A DNA stretch of 64,000 nucleotides from Oryzicola mucosus. GTDB taxonomy: Bacteria; Pseudomonadota; Alphaproteobacteria; Rhizobiales; Rhizobiaceae. Each line of letters starts with the position of its first letter. Within the stretch, counting starts at the first letter, position 1. The translations under genes were made by a program, and so were the position numbers. The DNA lies in assembly GCF_014534685.1 (NCBI RefSeq), contig NZ_JACVVX010000003.1, positions 1 through 64,000 on the forward strand. Direction: 5' to 3'. Under the pieces are notes generated by a model. That model ran no database searches. It was not told the origin of the DNA and was given only the letters and a program-made list of their open reading frames with translations. Shown here in pieces: positions 35,600 through 44,245 of the stretch.

Positions 35600-37003
35600 G
35601 TGGCCGACGCAGCCGGTCTGCTTGCCACCGAACTGGAGCGGCTTGCGCCGGACTTCATCCGTCTTGCCGATGCGATCTGGGAAACGCCTGAACTCTGCTT
35701 CGAGGAACATCGCTCCGTGGTGGCGCAAATCGCGGTGATGGAGGCGCAGGGTTTCCATATAAGCCGTGGGCTTGGTGGGCTGGATACCGCCTTTTCGTCC
35801 GATGCCGGCGAGGAGGGGCCGATTATCGCCTTTCTTGGTGAGTTCGACGCCCTGCCGGGCTTGAGCCAAGAGGCCAGCGTTGCTCAGCCTCGCGCGTTGG
35901 AGCCGGGCGGCAATGGGCATGGCTGTGGGCACAATTTGCTGGGCGCGGCCTCGATGCTGGCAGCGACCGCATTGGCCCGCGTGCTGGAAAAGGCGGGCTT
36001 CAAAGCGCGGGTGCGATATTACGGCTGTCCGGCGGAAGAGGGCGGCTGGGGTAAGGGCTATATGGTTCGGGACGGAGCGTTCGACGATGCCGCCGTGGCC
36101 ATCGGTTGGCATCCCGGCGCTTTCAATGGAGTACGCGCGCGCTCGACACTCGCCGTCTCCAACCGCTCCTATCGCTTCAAAGGCCGGGCAGCGCATGCAG
36201 CCATGGCGCCGCATATGGGTCGCAGCGCACTGGACGCACTCGAACTGATGAACATCGGTACCAACTTCCTGCGAGAGCACATGCCGTCCGATGCGCGCAT
36301 TCACTATGCGATCACCGATGCGGGTGGGTCCGCGCCCGCCGTCGTGCAGGCTCAGGCGGAAGCGCTCTACATGATCCGCGCACCGGAACTGGACGAGATG
36401 CACGATCTGGTTGCACGCGTCGACGATGTCGCCAGGGGTGCTGCCCTGATGACTGGCACCGAGGTCGACATCCTGCCCAAGGGCGGTGCGTCGAATATTC
36501 TGCCCAACGCCGTGCTGTGCGAGGTAATGCATCGCGTGATGATGAGGCTCGGGCCATTGGACATAAGCGATAAGGAGCGCAGTTTCGCCGAAGCTATCCG
36601 GGCGACGCTGCATCAGTCTCAAGCGTCCGATTGTAAGGCATTGCTCGAAGCCGATGCGCTGCTGCCTGTCGGGGACGGCAGGCTTCCCGTGCATCTTGGC
36701 CTGCGCCTCTATGACGGCCGGATGGCTCAGGGCACCGGATCGACCGATGTCGGTGATGTCAGCTGGATCGTGCCGACGGTAGAATGCGGGACGGCGACAT
36801 GGGCTGCCGGTACACCGAGCCACACTTGGCAGGCGGTTGCGCAAGGCAAATCGCAGCTTGCACATCGTTCAATGGTACGAGCCGCCGCCGCGATGGCCGG
36901 AACCGCACTGGAACTGATAAGCACGCCGGGCCTGCTGGACGAGGCGCGTCGTGATCACGCATTGCGGCGGGGCGGGCGGGATTATCGTTCTCCGCTGGTG
37001 TAG
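35600..37003 (+). CDS. M20-family amidohydrolase (AbgB-like)
   Basis: A 467-residue metallopeptidase resembling the p-aminobenzoyl-glutamate hydrolase subunit and other amidohydrolases. Metal ligands are visible in GHGCGHNLLGA, CPAEEGG, AIGWHPG and the late TPSHTW histidine; a dimerisation domain sits at about 190-310. The GTG start is three bases after the hydrolase stop. It would cut an N-acyl or aroyl-amino acid bond, in line with the CoA ligase in the same operon. The gene ends ten bases from the convergent antiporter gene. Confidence 0.87.
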   Translation: MADAAGLLATELERLAPDFIRLADAIWETPELCFEEHRSVVAQIAVMEAQGFHISRGLGGLDTAFSSDAGEEGPIIAFLGEFDALPGLSQEASVAQPRALEPGGNGHGCGHNLLGAASMLAATALARVLEKAGFKARVRYYGCPAEEGGWGKGYMVRDGAFDDAAVAIGWHPGAFNGVRARSTLAVSNRSYRFKGRAAHAAMAPHMGRSALDALELMNIGTNFLREHMPSDARIHYAITDAGGSAPAVVQAQAEALYMIRAPELDEMHDLVARVDDVARGAALMTGTEVDILPKGGASNILPNAVLCEVMHRVMMRLGPLDISDKERSFAEAIRATLHQSQASDCKALLEADALLPVGDGRLPVHLGLRLYDGRMAQGTGSTDVGDVSWIVPTVECGTATWAAGTPSHTWQAVAQGKSQLAHRSMVRAAAAMAGTALELISTPGLLDEARRDHALRRGGRDYRSPLV

Positions 37004-37013
37004 CTTCGCCAGA

Positions 37014-38141
37014 TCAGGGAAAGGCGATCAGGAACAGGAAGGCGAAGAAGACCACGAGGTGTACCAGTCCGGTCAGGACTGTCGTACGCCCCGTCGAAAA
37101 GCTTACGGTGCTGATCGAAAGCGCCAGGAGCAGTAGAACGGTATCGCCTGCGCCGAGGCCGAGCGTCAGGTCGTTGCCCAGTATAAGGCTTGCCGCGCCT
37201 ACCACCGGAATGGTCAGACCGATTGTGGCGCAGGCCGAGCCCAGCGCGATGTTCAGGCTGCGCTGCAACTCGTTGCCGCGCGCGGCCTTGATCGCCGACA
37301 TAGCCTCCGGCAACAAGACGAGGGTGGCGATGAAAGCGCCGACGATGGCGTCCGTCTGGATGATTTCGTATTCATGCAGGGCCTCTTCGATGCCTGCCGC
37401 CACCATCTCCGTCAGCAACACGATGCCGACAAGGCCCAGCAAAAGCAGCAAGATACTCAAGACCATCGAGCCATGATGCGCCTCGCCCTCGGAGTGCCTT
37501 GCATGCGGATGGTCCTCGATGAAGTCGTCGCGATGGCGTGTCATCTGTGCGAACACGAAGCTCGCGTAAAGCAAGAGAGAGATCGTGCCGACAAAGGTCA
37601 ACTGCAGTGGCGTAAAGTTACCATACGCCGTACTATCGAGCGTGAAATTGGGGAGCACCAAGGTCAGCACCGCCAGCGCGATCAATACGCCCAGAAACGC
37701 GTTGGTGCCTTGCCGCTTGATATCCTGGTGACGATGTCTCCAGCCGCCCAATGTCAGGCAAATGCCAACAATTCCGCAAGACACAATCATCACGGTTGAG
37801 AACACGGACTCACGTGCCAGCGTGGGGTTGTTGTTTTCGCCATGCATCATCACCGACACGATGACGGAAGCCTCGATTGCCGTCACAGCCAAGGTCAGGA
37901 CCAGCGTGCCATAGGGTTCGCCAACGCGATGGGCAATGGTCTCGGCATGGGCGACCACGGCAAAGACCGTGGTGAAGACCAAGGCGACCACGGCTACCGA
38001 CAAGATGATTTCGACGGGCAAGCTGAAGCTGTGCAGCCGCAAGCCGGCCAGGCGCAATCCCACGGCCAGCACGAAAGCGGTTGCCGGCAGGGCTAACTTC
38101 GCCCGAGTGTTCCACTGGACCGCTCTACTCGTCATGCTCAC
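37014..38141 (-). CDS. Calcium/sodium:proton antiporter ChaA-like
   Basis: A 375-residue inner-membrane antiporter with eleven or so hydrophobic segments. The two alpha repeats of the CaCA superfamily are seen as GEPYGTLVLTLAVTAIEASV and VLLPEAMSAIKAARGNELQ; a histidine/acid-rich loop (HPHARHSEGEAHHG) separates the halves. It exports Ca2+ or Na+ in exchange for protons. The start is GTG 38141, eight bases after GGAG; TTG 38144 and ATG 38135 are alternatives. It is unrelated to the neighbouring operons. Confidence 0.87.
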   Translation of the reverse strand: MSMTSRAVQWNTRAKLALPATAFVLAVGLRLAGLRLHSFSLPVEIILSVAVVALVFTTVFAVVAHAETIAHRVGEPYGTLVLTLAVTAIEASVIVSVMMHGENNNPTLARESVFSTVMIVSCGIVGICLTLGGWRHRHQDIKRQGTNAFLGVLIALAVLTLVLPNFTLDSTAYGNFTPLQLTFVGTISLLLYASFVFAQMTRHRDDFIEDHPHARHSEGEAHHGSMVLSILLLLLGLVGIVLLTEMVAAGIEEALHEYEIIQTDAIVGAFIATLVLLPEAMSAIKAARGNELQRSLNIALGSACATIGLTIPVVGAASLILGNDLTLGLGAGDTVLLLLALSISTVSFSTGRTTVLTGLVHLVVFFAFLFLIAFP

Positions 38142-38199
38142 CAAGATTTCTCCGTAGCGAAAGGGATAGAGGCTGTGGCTGCCGCAAAGGAGCGGGCAA

Positions 38200-38673
38200 C
38201 TAGTAGAGTCTGAAATTGCTCATGGAGCCGTTGGTGAAGGTGCATTCCACATTGACGATGTGGGAATATTGCCATTGTCCGCCGGGGCCTACCTTGAACA
38301 CCATCGGAACCCGCTTGCTGTTGCCGGATTCGTAAACCGTCTGGTTCACGCGCTCCAGAATGGGGCCGGGGGCCTCGGCGCGGGCGCGTCTCTCACATTC
38401 ATCCTTGGCCTGGAAGTCGGAAATCTGGACGACACGCGGTGTGGAGCGATAGGGGTCCTGTCTGTCGTCGTCGCGATCCAGTCTGGCGCGGCAGGCAAAA
38501 TAGGATTCGGTTCCAGGTGCTGCTCCCCAAGCGCGGCAGTGCGCGTCATCTGAGCCTCTACCCCAGGACTCGGATCCGATGACCCTTTCTTCCGTGACAT
38601 GCACGCCGTCGGATTGGCACGCAGCGACAGAAAGCGTCGCGATGGCGAGGCCGAGAGCACCGAGATATCGCAT
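38200..38673 (-). CDS. Putative lipoprotein of unknown function
   Basis: A 157-residue protein with a short signal and lipobox (LSVAAC, Cys19), so likely membrane-anchored. The mature part contains four further cysteines (HCRAWG, FACRAR, DECERR, VECTF) and no domain I recognise. No strong Shine-Dalgarno is visible. It may share a transcript with the antiporter gene downstream on the same strand, 59 bases away. Confidence 0.7.
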   Translation of the reverse strand: MRYLGALGLAIATLSVAACQSDGVHVTEERVIGSESWGRGSDDAHCRAWGAAPGTESYFACRARLDRDDDRQDPYRSTPRVVQISDFQAKDECERRARAEAPGPILERVNQTVYESGNSKRVPMVFKVGPGGQWQYSHIVNVECTFTNGSMSNFRLY

Positions 38674-38819
38674 CGATCTGTCCGGACAAGAAGTGAAACC
38701 TAGACTTCACTAGTCGATGAGGCTGTCTTTGCAAATCGGCCACGCCGGTTTCGGGCATGAATATTTGCAAGCTGTAGTCGGTCCCGTCAGGTCACAGCCC
38801 CGAGATAGAAGTCGGAAGT

Positions 38820-39536
38820 TCACCCCTGCTTTGCCCAAGCATTCTCCGAAACCAGTGCCAAGGGGTCAGTAGGCCGGATGCCGCGGTCGACCGGCTTGCT
38901 GGCAATATCGAGAAGACGGGAGGCAAGGTTGTCGAGATAGCCCTTGCGGCCTTCGTCGCCGATACGCGGCGTGCCGTAGGCGATGAACGGTTCCTCGACC
39001 GTGTAGCCCATATATTGCAGCGTCAGCCGTTGGGTCTGCCATAGGACGCGGTCGACTTCGCCATAGACGCCTTCGGGACCGAAGCGCGCCGTGGTCCCAC
39101 CTGTCGTTACCGAGAGAAGCGCGCGGCGTCCCTTGAACAGGCCGGTGTCGAAGCGCGCGCCGTCAACATAGCCGAAACCATAGGCCAGAACCCGCTCGAA
39201 CCAGCCCTTGAGGATGGCCGGCGGACCGCCCCACCACAGCGGGAACTGCAGAACCAGAAGGTCCGCGGCCAAGACCCGCTCCTGCTCGCGCCTGATCTCG
39301 TCGGAGAACGACCCTTTGCTGGCGGCCAGAGCCTGTTCGCTCTGGTAGTGAAACCGGTCGGGGTCTGCGACGGTGGAGAAGTCATGACGACCCGCCACCG
39401 GGTTGAAGTCATCTGCATAAAGATCCGAAATCACGACCTCGTGCCCATCGGCGCGCAGGGCTTCCGCGCTATGGTTTGCAAGGGCTGCGTTGAAAGAGGT
39501 CGGCTCGGGATGGGCGTAGACGATCAGTACGTTCAA
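38820..39536 (-). CDS. NAD(P)H:quinone oxidoreductase-like flavoprotein
   Basis: A 238-residue flavodoxin-fold protein of the NQO1/KefF family. MNVLIVYAHPEPTSFN is the FMN/FAD phosphate loop, and LQFPLWWGGPPAILKGWFERV is the characteristic central motif. It reduces quinones or similar electrophiles with NAD(P)H. The start is TTG 39536 with GAGG upstream. It lies 20 bases after the BKACE gene on the same strand and may be the last gene of that operon. Confidence 0.87.
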   Translation of the reverse strand: MNVLIVYAHPEPTSFNAALANHSAEALRADGHEVVISDLYADDFNPVAGRHDFSTVADPDRFHYQSEQALAASKGSFSDEIRREQERVLAADLLVLQFPLWWGGPPAILKGWFERVLAYGFGYVDGARFDTGLFKGRRALLSVTTGGTTARFGPEGVYGEVDRVLWQTQRLTLQYMGYTVEEPFIAYGTPRIGDEGRKGYLDNLASRLLDIASKPVDRGIRPTDPLALVSENAWAKQG

Positions 39537-39556
39537 AGGAAAACCTCGCGGCGGGA

Positions 39557-40486
39557 TCAGAACTCGACCCTGTCACCGCCCTTGAGTTGCAGGATGTCGC
39601 GGGCTTCCGCGGGGGTGGCGACTTCTAGGCCCAGGCCCTCAATGATGCCGCGCACGCGCGTCACCTGCTCGGCGTTGGATGTTGCGAGCTTGCCCGGCCC
39701 GTTCCAGATCGAATCTTCCAGCCCGACGCGGACATTTCCGCCCATGGCAGCTGCCTGCGTGGCAATCGGCATTTGGTGGCGGCCGGCACCCAGCACCGAC
39801 CAACGGTAGGAGTCGCCGAAGAGACGGTCCGCCGTTCGCTTCATGTGCATGACGTCTTCGGGATGCGTGCCGATGCCGCCGAGAATGCCGAACACACTCT
39901 GGACGAAGAACGGCGGCTTGACCAAACCGCGCTCAACAAAATGCGCCAGCGTGTAGAGGTGCCCGATATCGTAGCACTCGATCTCAAAGCGCGTACCGTT
40001 CTCTGCGCAAGTGGTCAGGATTTTTTCGATGTCGGCAAAGGTGTTCTTGAAGATACGATCGCGCGAACCTTCGAGATAATCTCGTTCCCACGCGTGCTTA
40101 AGGTTTTTGAAACGGTCCAGCATCGGAAACAGGCCGAAATTCATCGACCCCATATTGAGCGAGGCGACCTCCGGCTTGAACGTGGCGACCGGCTTCAACC
40201 GCTCCTCGATCGTCATGGTCGCAGCGCCGCCGGTGGTGATGTTCACCACGCAATCCGACCGCTGCTTGATCACCCTGAGAAACGGCGCGAAGCGCTCGAC
40301 CGACTGGTCAGGCAGCCCGTTTTCGGGGTTCCGGGCATGAAGATGGACGATCGCAGCACCTGCTTCCGCCGCGCCGATGGCGGCTTCGGCGATGTCCTCG
40401 GCTGTCACTGGCAGATGCGGGGACATGGAGGGCGTGTGGATCGAACCCGTAATTGCACAGGTAATGATGACTTTCCGGGCTGCCAT
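39557..40486 (-). CDS. Beta-keto acid cleavage enzyme (BKACE, DUF849)
   Basis: A 309-residue zinc-dependent TIM barrel. VHLHARNPENG (His48, His50) and VGLEDSIW (Glu) are the metal and substrate motifs known from the lysine-degradation enzyme Kce. BKACE enzymes condense a beta-keto acid with acetyl-CoA to give acetoacetate and a new acyl-CoA; substrate varies widely across the family. GGAG lies eight bases before ATG 40486. Within the TRAP operon it should act on a beta-keto acid made from the imported compound. Confidence 0.9.
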   Translation of the reverse strand: MAARKVIITCAITGSIHTPSMSPHLPVTAEDIAEAAIGAAEAGAAIVHLHARNPENGLPDQSVERFAPFLRVIKQRSDCVVNITTGGAATMTIEERLKPVATFKPEVASLNMGSMNFGLFPMLDRFKNLKHAWERDYLEGSRDRIFKNTFADIEKILTTCAENGTRFEIECYDIGHLYTLAHFVERGLVKPPFFVQSVFGILGGIGTHPEDVMHMKRTADRLFGDSYRWSVLGAGRHQMPIATQAAAMGGNVRVGLEDSIWNGPGKLATSNAEQVTRVRGIIEGLGLEVATPAEARDILQLKGGDRVEF

Positions 40487-40507
40487 AACGGCTACTCCTA
40501 TTCGAGG

Positions 40508-41452
40508 TCAGGCTGCGAGATCGAGCAGGCGGGCCGCATTGGCGGAGGTGATCTTGCGGATATCCTCCTCCGAAACCTGCAGGTCGAGCAGATTAGACAC
40601 GATCATGCGGAACCCGTCGACGGGCTTCGGCGCCTGCGTCAGTCCGAGATCGGAGCCAAGAATGGTGCGGTCGGCACCGGCGACTTCCATCAGATGCACC
40701 AGGTCGCTCGGCTCGTGCTGCTTGGCGCGGCTTGGCACGAACATGCAGATCGAGTGTTCCATATAAGCGCCGAGGCCAACGAGCGAGCGGATGTCGTCGT
40801 CCGAGCAGCCAATGATGTAGGTCGGGTGGTTGACCATCATTTTCTTGACGCCGCGTTTTTTGGCTTCTTCGAACAGGACGAACAATTCGCTGACATGAAG
40901 ATGGCCCCCGGCCAGAATGATGTCGGCTTCCGCGATAAGGTCGCAGATCTGCTTGGCCTCGTCGATCAGTTCGCCGTTGGCGTCGAGCACCGTCAGCGGG
41001 ATGGGCGGCAGCATCGGCTTCGCGGTTTTCGGAAAGCTCTTGGCCGCATAGGCCTGGATATGGTTGCTTGCCGCAAAAGTCGGCATCCAGACGATTTTGC
41101 CGCCGAGCTTGATCGCGTGATCGACAGCGTGCGGATTGATGCCGCCCGAGGCGTTGTTGAGCGCCACGCCCGAGAACAACTCGACCTTCGAGTCCGGATA
41201 GATGTCCTTCAGAACAGCGCAGTGCGGCATGCCGACATAGTAGTGGTCCTTGTAAAGCAGCGCTTTGAAACCGGCGTCCTCAGCTTCCTGGAACGCTTGC
41301 GTATGGCCGAGAATGCGCGGCATGGCGGCTGGGCCGGAATGACAGTGGAGATCGACCGCGCCGACGAGAAGCCTGGCGACTTCGGCAGCGCGGGCAGGGT
41401 CCATCGGCTCCAGCGGGACGATGGTCGGATAGGTGGTGTTGGCGTCAGCCAT
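40508..41452 (-). CDS. Amidohydrolase-like protein (DUF6282 type)
   Basis: A 314-residue protein with a metal-dependent hydrolase pattern: VDLHCHSGPAAMPR near the start, LLYKDHYYVG, ILAGGHLHVSE, MVNHPTY and TILGSDLG. These histidines and aspartates fit a TIM-barrel amidohydrolase site. The protein starts at ATG 41452 (an upstream frame overlaps the aldolase gene). It may open a lactam, lactone or ring, or hydrolyse an amide; the substrate is unknown. Confidence 0.75.
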   Translation of the reverse strand: MADANTTYPTIVPLEPMDPARAAEVARLLVGAVDLHCHSGPAAMPRILGHTQAFQEAEDAGFKALLYKDHYYVGMPHCAVLKDIYPDSKVELFSGVALNNASGGINPHAVDHAIKLGGKIVWMPTFAASNHIQAYAAKSFPKTAKPMLPPIPLTVLDANGELIDEAKQICDLIAEADIILAGGHLHVSELFVLFEEAKKRGVKKMMVNHPTYIIGCSDDDIRSLVGLGAYMEHSICMFVPSRAKQHEPSDLVHLMEVAGADRTILGSDLGLTQAPKPVDGFRMIVSNLLDLQVSEEDIRKITSANAARLLDLAA

Positions 41453-41486
41453 TGAGGCGATCCTTTTCCTGGTGTTCGAGAGCGGA

Positions 41487-42269
41487 TTAGCTGCGGCCGA
41501 CTGCCGCGACATCCGCAAAGGCGCGCATTGCTGCTTGCCGCATGAAGGTCTGGTCGGACGAGACGATAAAGGCGCTGGCGCCCATCTCCCGGAAGCGCGC
41601 GGCTTCCTCCGCCGTGCCGACCATGACGGCTACCGGCTTGCCGGCATTCCTGGCGGCCGCGATGATGCGGGTACAGGCATTTTTGATTTCAGGAGCGTCG
41701 GTGCTTGCCGCGCCCATGGCCACCGTCAGGTCGCCTCGGCCGATGAAGACGCCGTCGAGCCCTTCCGTGGCCACGATGGCATCGATTTCATCGAGCGCTT
41801 CGGGATCCTCGATCATGCCGATCAGGGTGACGTTTTCATCCCCCGCCGCAACATGGTCCCAAAGGCCGACAGCACCGTAACCACCGGCGCGGGTAGTGTT
41901 GGAAAAGCCACGCTTTCCGCCGCGATAGCGGCAGGCGGCGGCAATTTCCTGGGCTTTCTTGGCCGAATAGACATGCGGGACCAGTACGCCGGCGGCACCG
42001 TCGTCCAGCACCGACAGGATTTTTGACGGTGTGGGTTCTGCGACGCGAACGATGCCCGCCGTCCCCGATGCGCGCGCTGCCAGCAACGCGGCATCGATGG
42101 TAACCCGGTCCCAGGGTGCGTGTTCCTCGTCGATGACGACGAAGTCGAAGCCGACAGCGCCGATGATCTCGATCACATGGGTGACGGGCGTCTTGACGAA
42201 TGTGCCCACCAGATGGTCGCCGCTTCTGAAACGCTGGCGAAATCCGGTCTTGTCTTCTGTCTTTGTCAT
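41487..42269 (-). CDS. HpcH/HpaI-family class II aldolase
   Basis: A 260-residue metal-dependent pyruvate aldolase type. VVIDEEHAPWDR holds the base histidine, MIEDPEALD and VFIGRGDLTVAMG hold the metal ligands. Such enzymes split 4-hydroxy-2-keto acids into pyruvate and an aldehyde. ATG 42269 is well placed after AAAGG; an ATG at 42278 overlaps that site. It is the first enzyme gene after the TRAP transporter genes. Confidence 0.88.
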   Translation of the reverse strand: MTKTEDKTGFRQRFRSGDHLVGTFVKTPVTHVIEIIGAVGFDFVVIDEEHAPWDRVTIDAALLAARASGTAGIVRVAEPTPSKILSVLDDGAAGVLVPHVYSAKKAQEIAAACRYRGGKRGFSNTTRAGGYGAVGLWDHVAAGDENVTLIGMIEDPEALDEIDAIVATEGLDGVFIGRGDLTVAMGAASTDAPEIKNACTRIIAAARNAGKPVAVMVGTAEEAARFREMGASAFIVSSDQTFMRQAAMRAFADVAAVGRS

Positions 42270-42302
42270 AATGTGCATCCTTTGAAAGTTCGGCCGGTGC
42301 TT

Positions 42303-43583
42303 TTACGGGGCGGGCATCATCAGATGCGGCAGCCAAAGCGTCACCGCCGGAACCAGGGCGATCAGCGCCAGCAAAGCCAGGCAGATCAGGAACATCGGCA
42401 AGACCTCTCTGGAGACCGCTCCGAGCGACTGGCCGGATATGGCGCAAACCACGAACAGGCAGACGCCTACCGGCGGGGTCACCATGCCGATGACGACGTT
42501 GAGAGTGACCATCACGCCGAACTGGACGAGGTCCATGTCGATCATGTCTGCGACCTTGAGCAGGATCGGCATGGTGACGATCATCACCGAGATCGGCTCG
42601 AGGAACTTGCCAAGGATCAGCAGCATGATGTTGATCATCAAAAGCACGACCAGCTTGTTGTCGCTGATGCTCAGGAGCGTATCGGCAAATTTGGTCGGGA
42701 CCTGTTCGATGGTCAGGGCGAAGGCGACGATGCTGGCCATGGCCAGGATGAACAACAGGCCGGATGTGGCGATGGCGGTGGTGTAGAGCGCCTGCCAAAG
42801 CTTCGCCATGGACAGTTCGCGGTGCATGGCGCCGACGAGGAATGCGTAGCCGACGGCCACCGCCGCGGACTCGGTCACGGTGAAGATGCCGAACTTCACG
42901 CCGCCGACGATGATGACAGGCAGCATAAGTGCTGGGATGGCCGCGACGAGCGCTTTGCCACGCTCGTTCCACGGCACGCGCGGCATGCGCGGGTAATCGT
43001 TGCGCGCAGCCTTCAACCAGGCATAGCCCAGCAGGCCCAGCGCCAGAAGGATGCCGGGTATGACGCCGGCGATGAACATTTGCGCGATGGATGCGCCGGA
43101 CAACACGCCGAAAATGATCATGGTGATGCTGGGCGGAATGAGCGGGTCGATCACCGCGCTCATGGCGACGAGTGCTGCGCCATAGGCGGCTGGAATGCCC
43201 TGCTTGGCCATGGCGGGGATCATGAAGCTGCCAATGGCCGAAGCCTGGGCGATAGCACTTCCCGAAATGCCTGCGAACAGCGTGCTGGCAAGCACGGTGA
43301 CCAGCGACAGGCCGCCGCGGAAATGACCGACCAGCGCATTGGCGAAGCCGATCATGCGTCCGCTCAGGCCGCCCAAATTCATGAGGCTGCCGGCCAAGAG
43401 GAACAGCGGTATCGTCAACAGCACGAACTGGTCGACGCCGGCAAGCATGCGCTGCGGCAGTGCCATGACCAGCGCACCGTTGCCCGTGAGGTAGAGATAG
43501 ATCAGGCCGCCCGTGCCGAGCGCCAGCGAGATTGGTATCCCGAGGATGAGAAAGAAGAGAAAGATACCGAGAAAGCCGATCAT
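42303..43583 (-). CDS. TRAP transporter large permease (DctM)
   Basis: A 426-residue membrane protein with about 12 helices, matching DctM: MIGFLGIFLFFLILGIPIS at the start, LFAGISGSAIAQASAIGS, VIDPLIPPSI and a late MVTPPVGVCLFV. Its ATG overlaps the DctQ stop (ATGA). It carries substrate inward with sodium. Confidence 0.93.
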   Translation of the reverse strand: MIGFLGIFLFFLILGIPISLALGTGGLIYLYLTGNGALVMALPQRMLAGVDQFVLLTIPLFLLAGSLMNLGGLSGRMIGFANALVGHFRGGLSLVTVLASTLFAGISGSAIAQASAIGSFMIPAMAKQGIPAAYGAALVAMSAVIDPLIPPSITMIIFGVLSGASIAQMFIAGVIPGILLALGLLGYAWLKAARNDYPRMPRVPWNERGKALVAAIPALMLPVIIVGGVKFGIFTVTESAAVAVGYAFLVGAMHRELSMAKLWQALYTTAIATSGLLFILAMASIVAFALTIEQVPTKFADTLLSISDNKLVVLLMINIMLLILGKFLEPISVMIVTMPILLKVADMIDMDLVQFGVMVTLNVVIGMVTPPVGVCLFVVCAISGQSLGAVSREVLPMFLICLALLALIALVPAVTLWLPHLMMPAP

Positions 43584-44170
43584 AGCGGCAGAATCTCCTC
43601 TTGCGGAGCCGGTTGATCGTGCGTGTCCTGGCCCGTCGCGACGCGATAGGCGTCCAGCGCAAACCTGACGACGAAATGGATGAGGAGTACCGAACAGCCG
43701 ACCGGAACGGCGACATAGACCCAGAACACCGGCAGACCGGCGGGAGCGCCGGTCAGCGATGTCCAGATGAAATCGACCGCCGGAATGCTCTGACCGGTGA
43801 AGCGGACGGCATTGTTCCAACCGGATACGATGATGAAATAGAGAAAGACGCAGACTGGCGCTGACACGATGAAGCGAATCAGCAGCTTGACGTAGGGGTT
43901 TACCCGCTTTCCGAGCATATCGAGCGCCACCAACTCGCCCTGATGGTAGGCAAAGCCGATGAGCAGAAAAGTCTGCCAGATCAGGATGTAGCGGCAGAGT
44001 TCCTCTGCCCATATCAGCGACGCGTTGAACAGATAACGCGCTGCGACCTGCACGATCATAATTACCACGATCACCAGCATCGAGCTGCCGGCGATGAATT
44101 TGATCGCATTGGCATAGAAATGGAACAGGGGATTGCGGCTTGGCCCAGCCGCAGTGGCGGTCGCCTCCAT
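43580..44170 (-). CDS. TRAP transporter small permease (DctQ)
   Basis: A 196-residue four-helix membrane protein with the DctQ signature VAARYLFNASLIWAEELCRY and the following AYHQGELVALDML. GGAGGAG lies before ATG 44170; an ATG at 44185 overlaps that Shine-Dalgarno. It pairs with the DctM subunit. Confidence 0.9.
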   Translation of the reverse strand: MEATATAAGPSRNPLFHFYANAIKFIAGSSMLVIVVIMIVQVAARYLFNASLIWAEELCRYILIWQTFLLIGFAYHQGELVALDMLGKRVNPYVKLLIRFIVSAPVCVFLYFIIVSGWNNAVRFTGQSIPAVDFIWTSLTGAPAGLPVFWVYVAVPVGCSVLLIHFVVRFALDAYRVATGQDTHDQPAPQEEILPL

Positions 44171-44245
44171 CGGCGTCTCCTCCATGATGCTTGAAATGCT
44201 TGCCCGCCGTGCCTCCTTGCAGAGCGGGCAAGCTTGCGACGCGGA

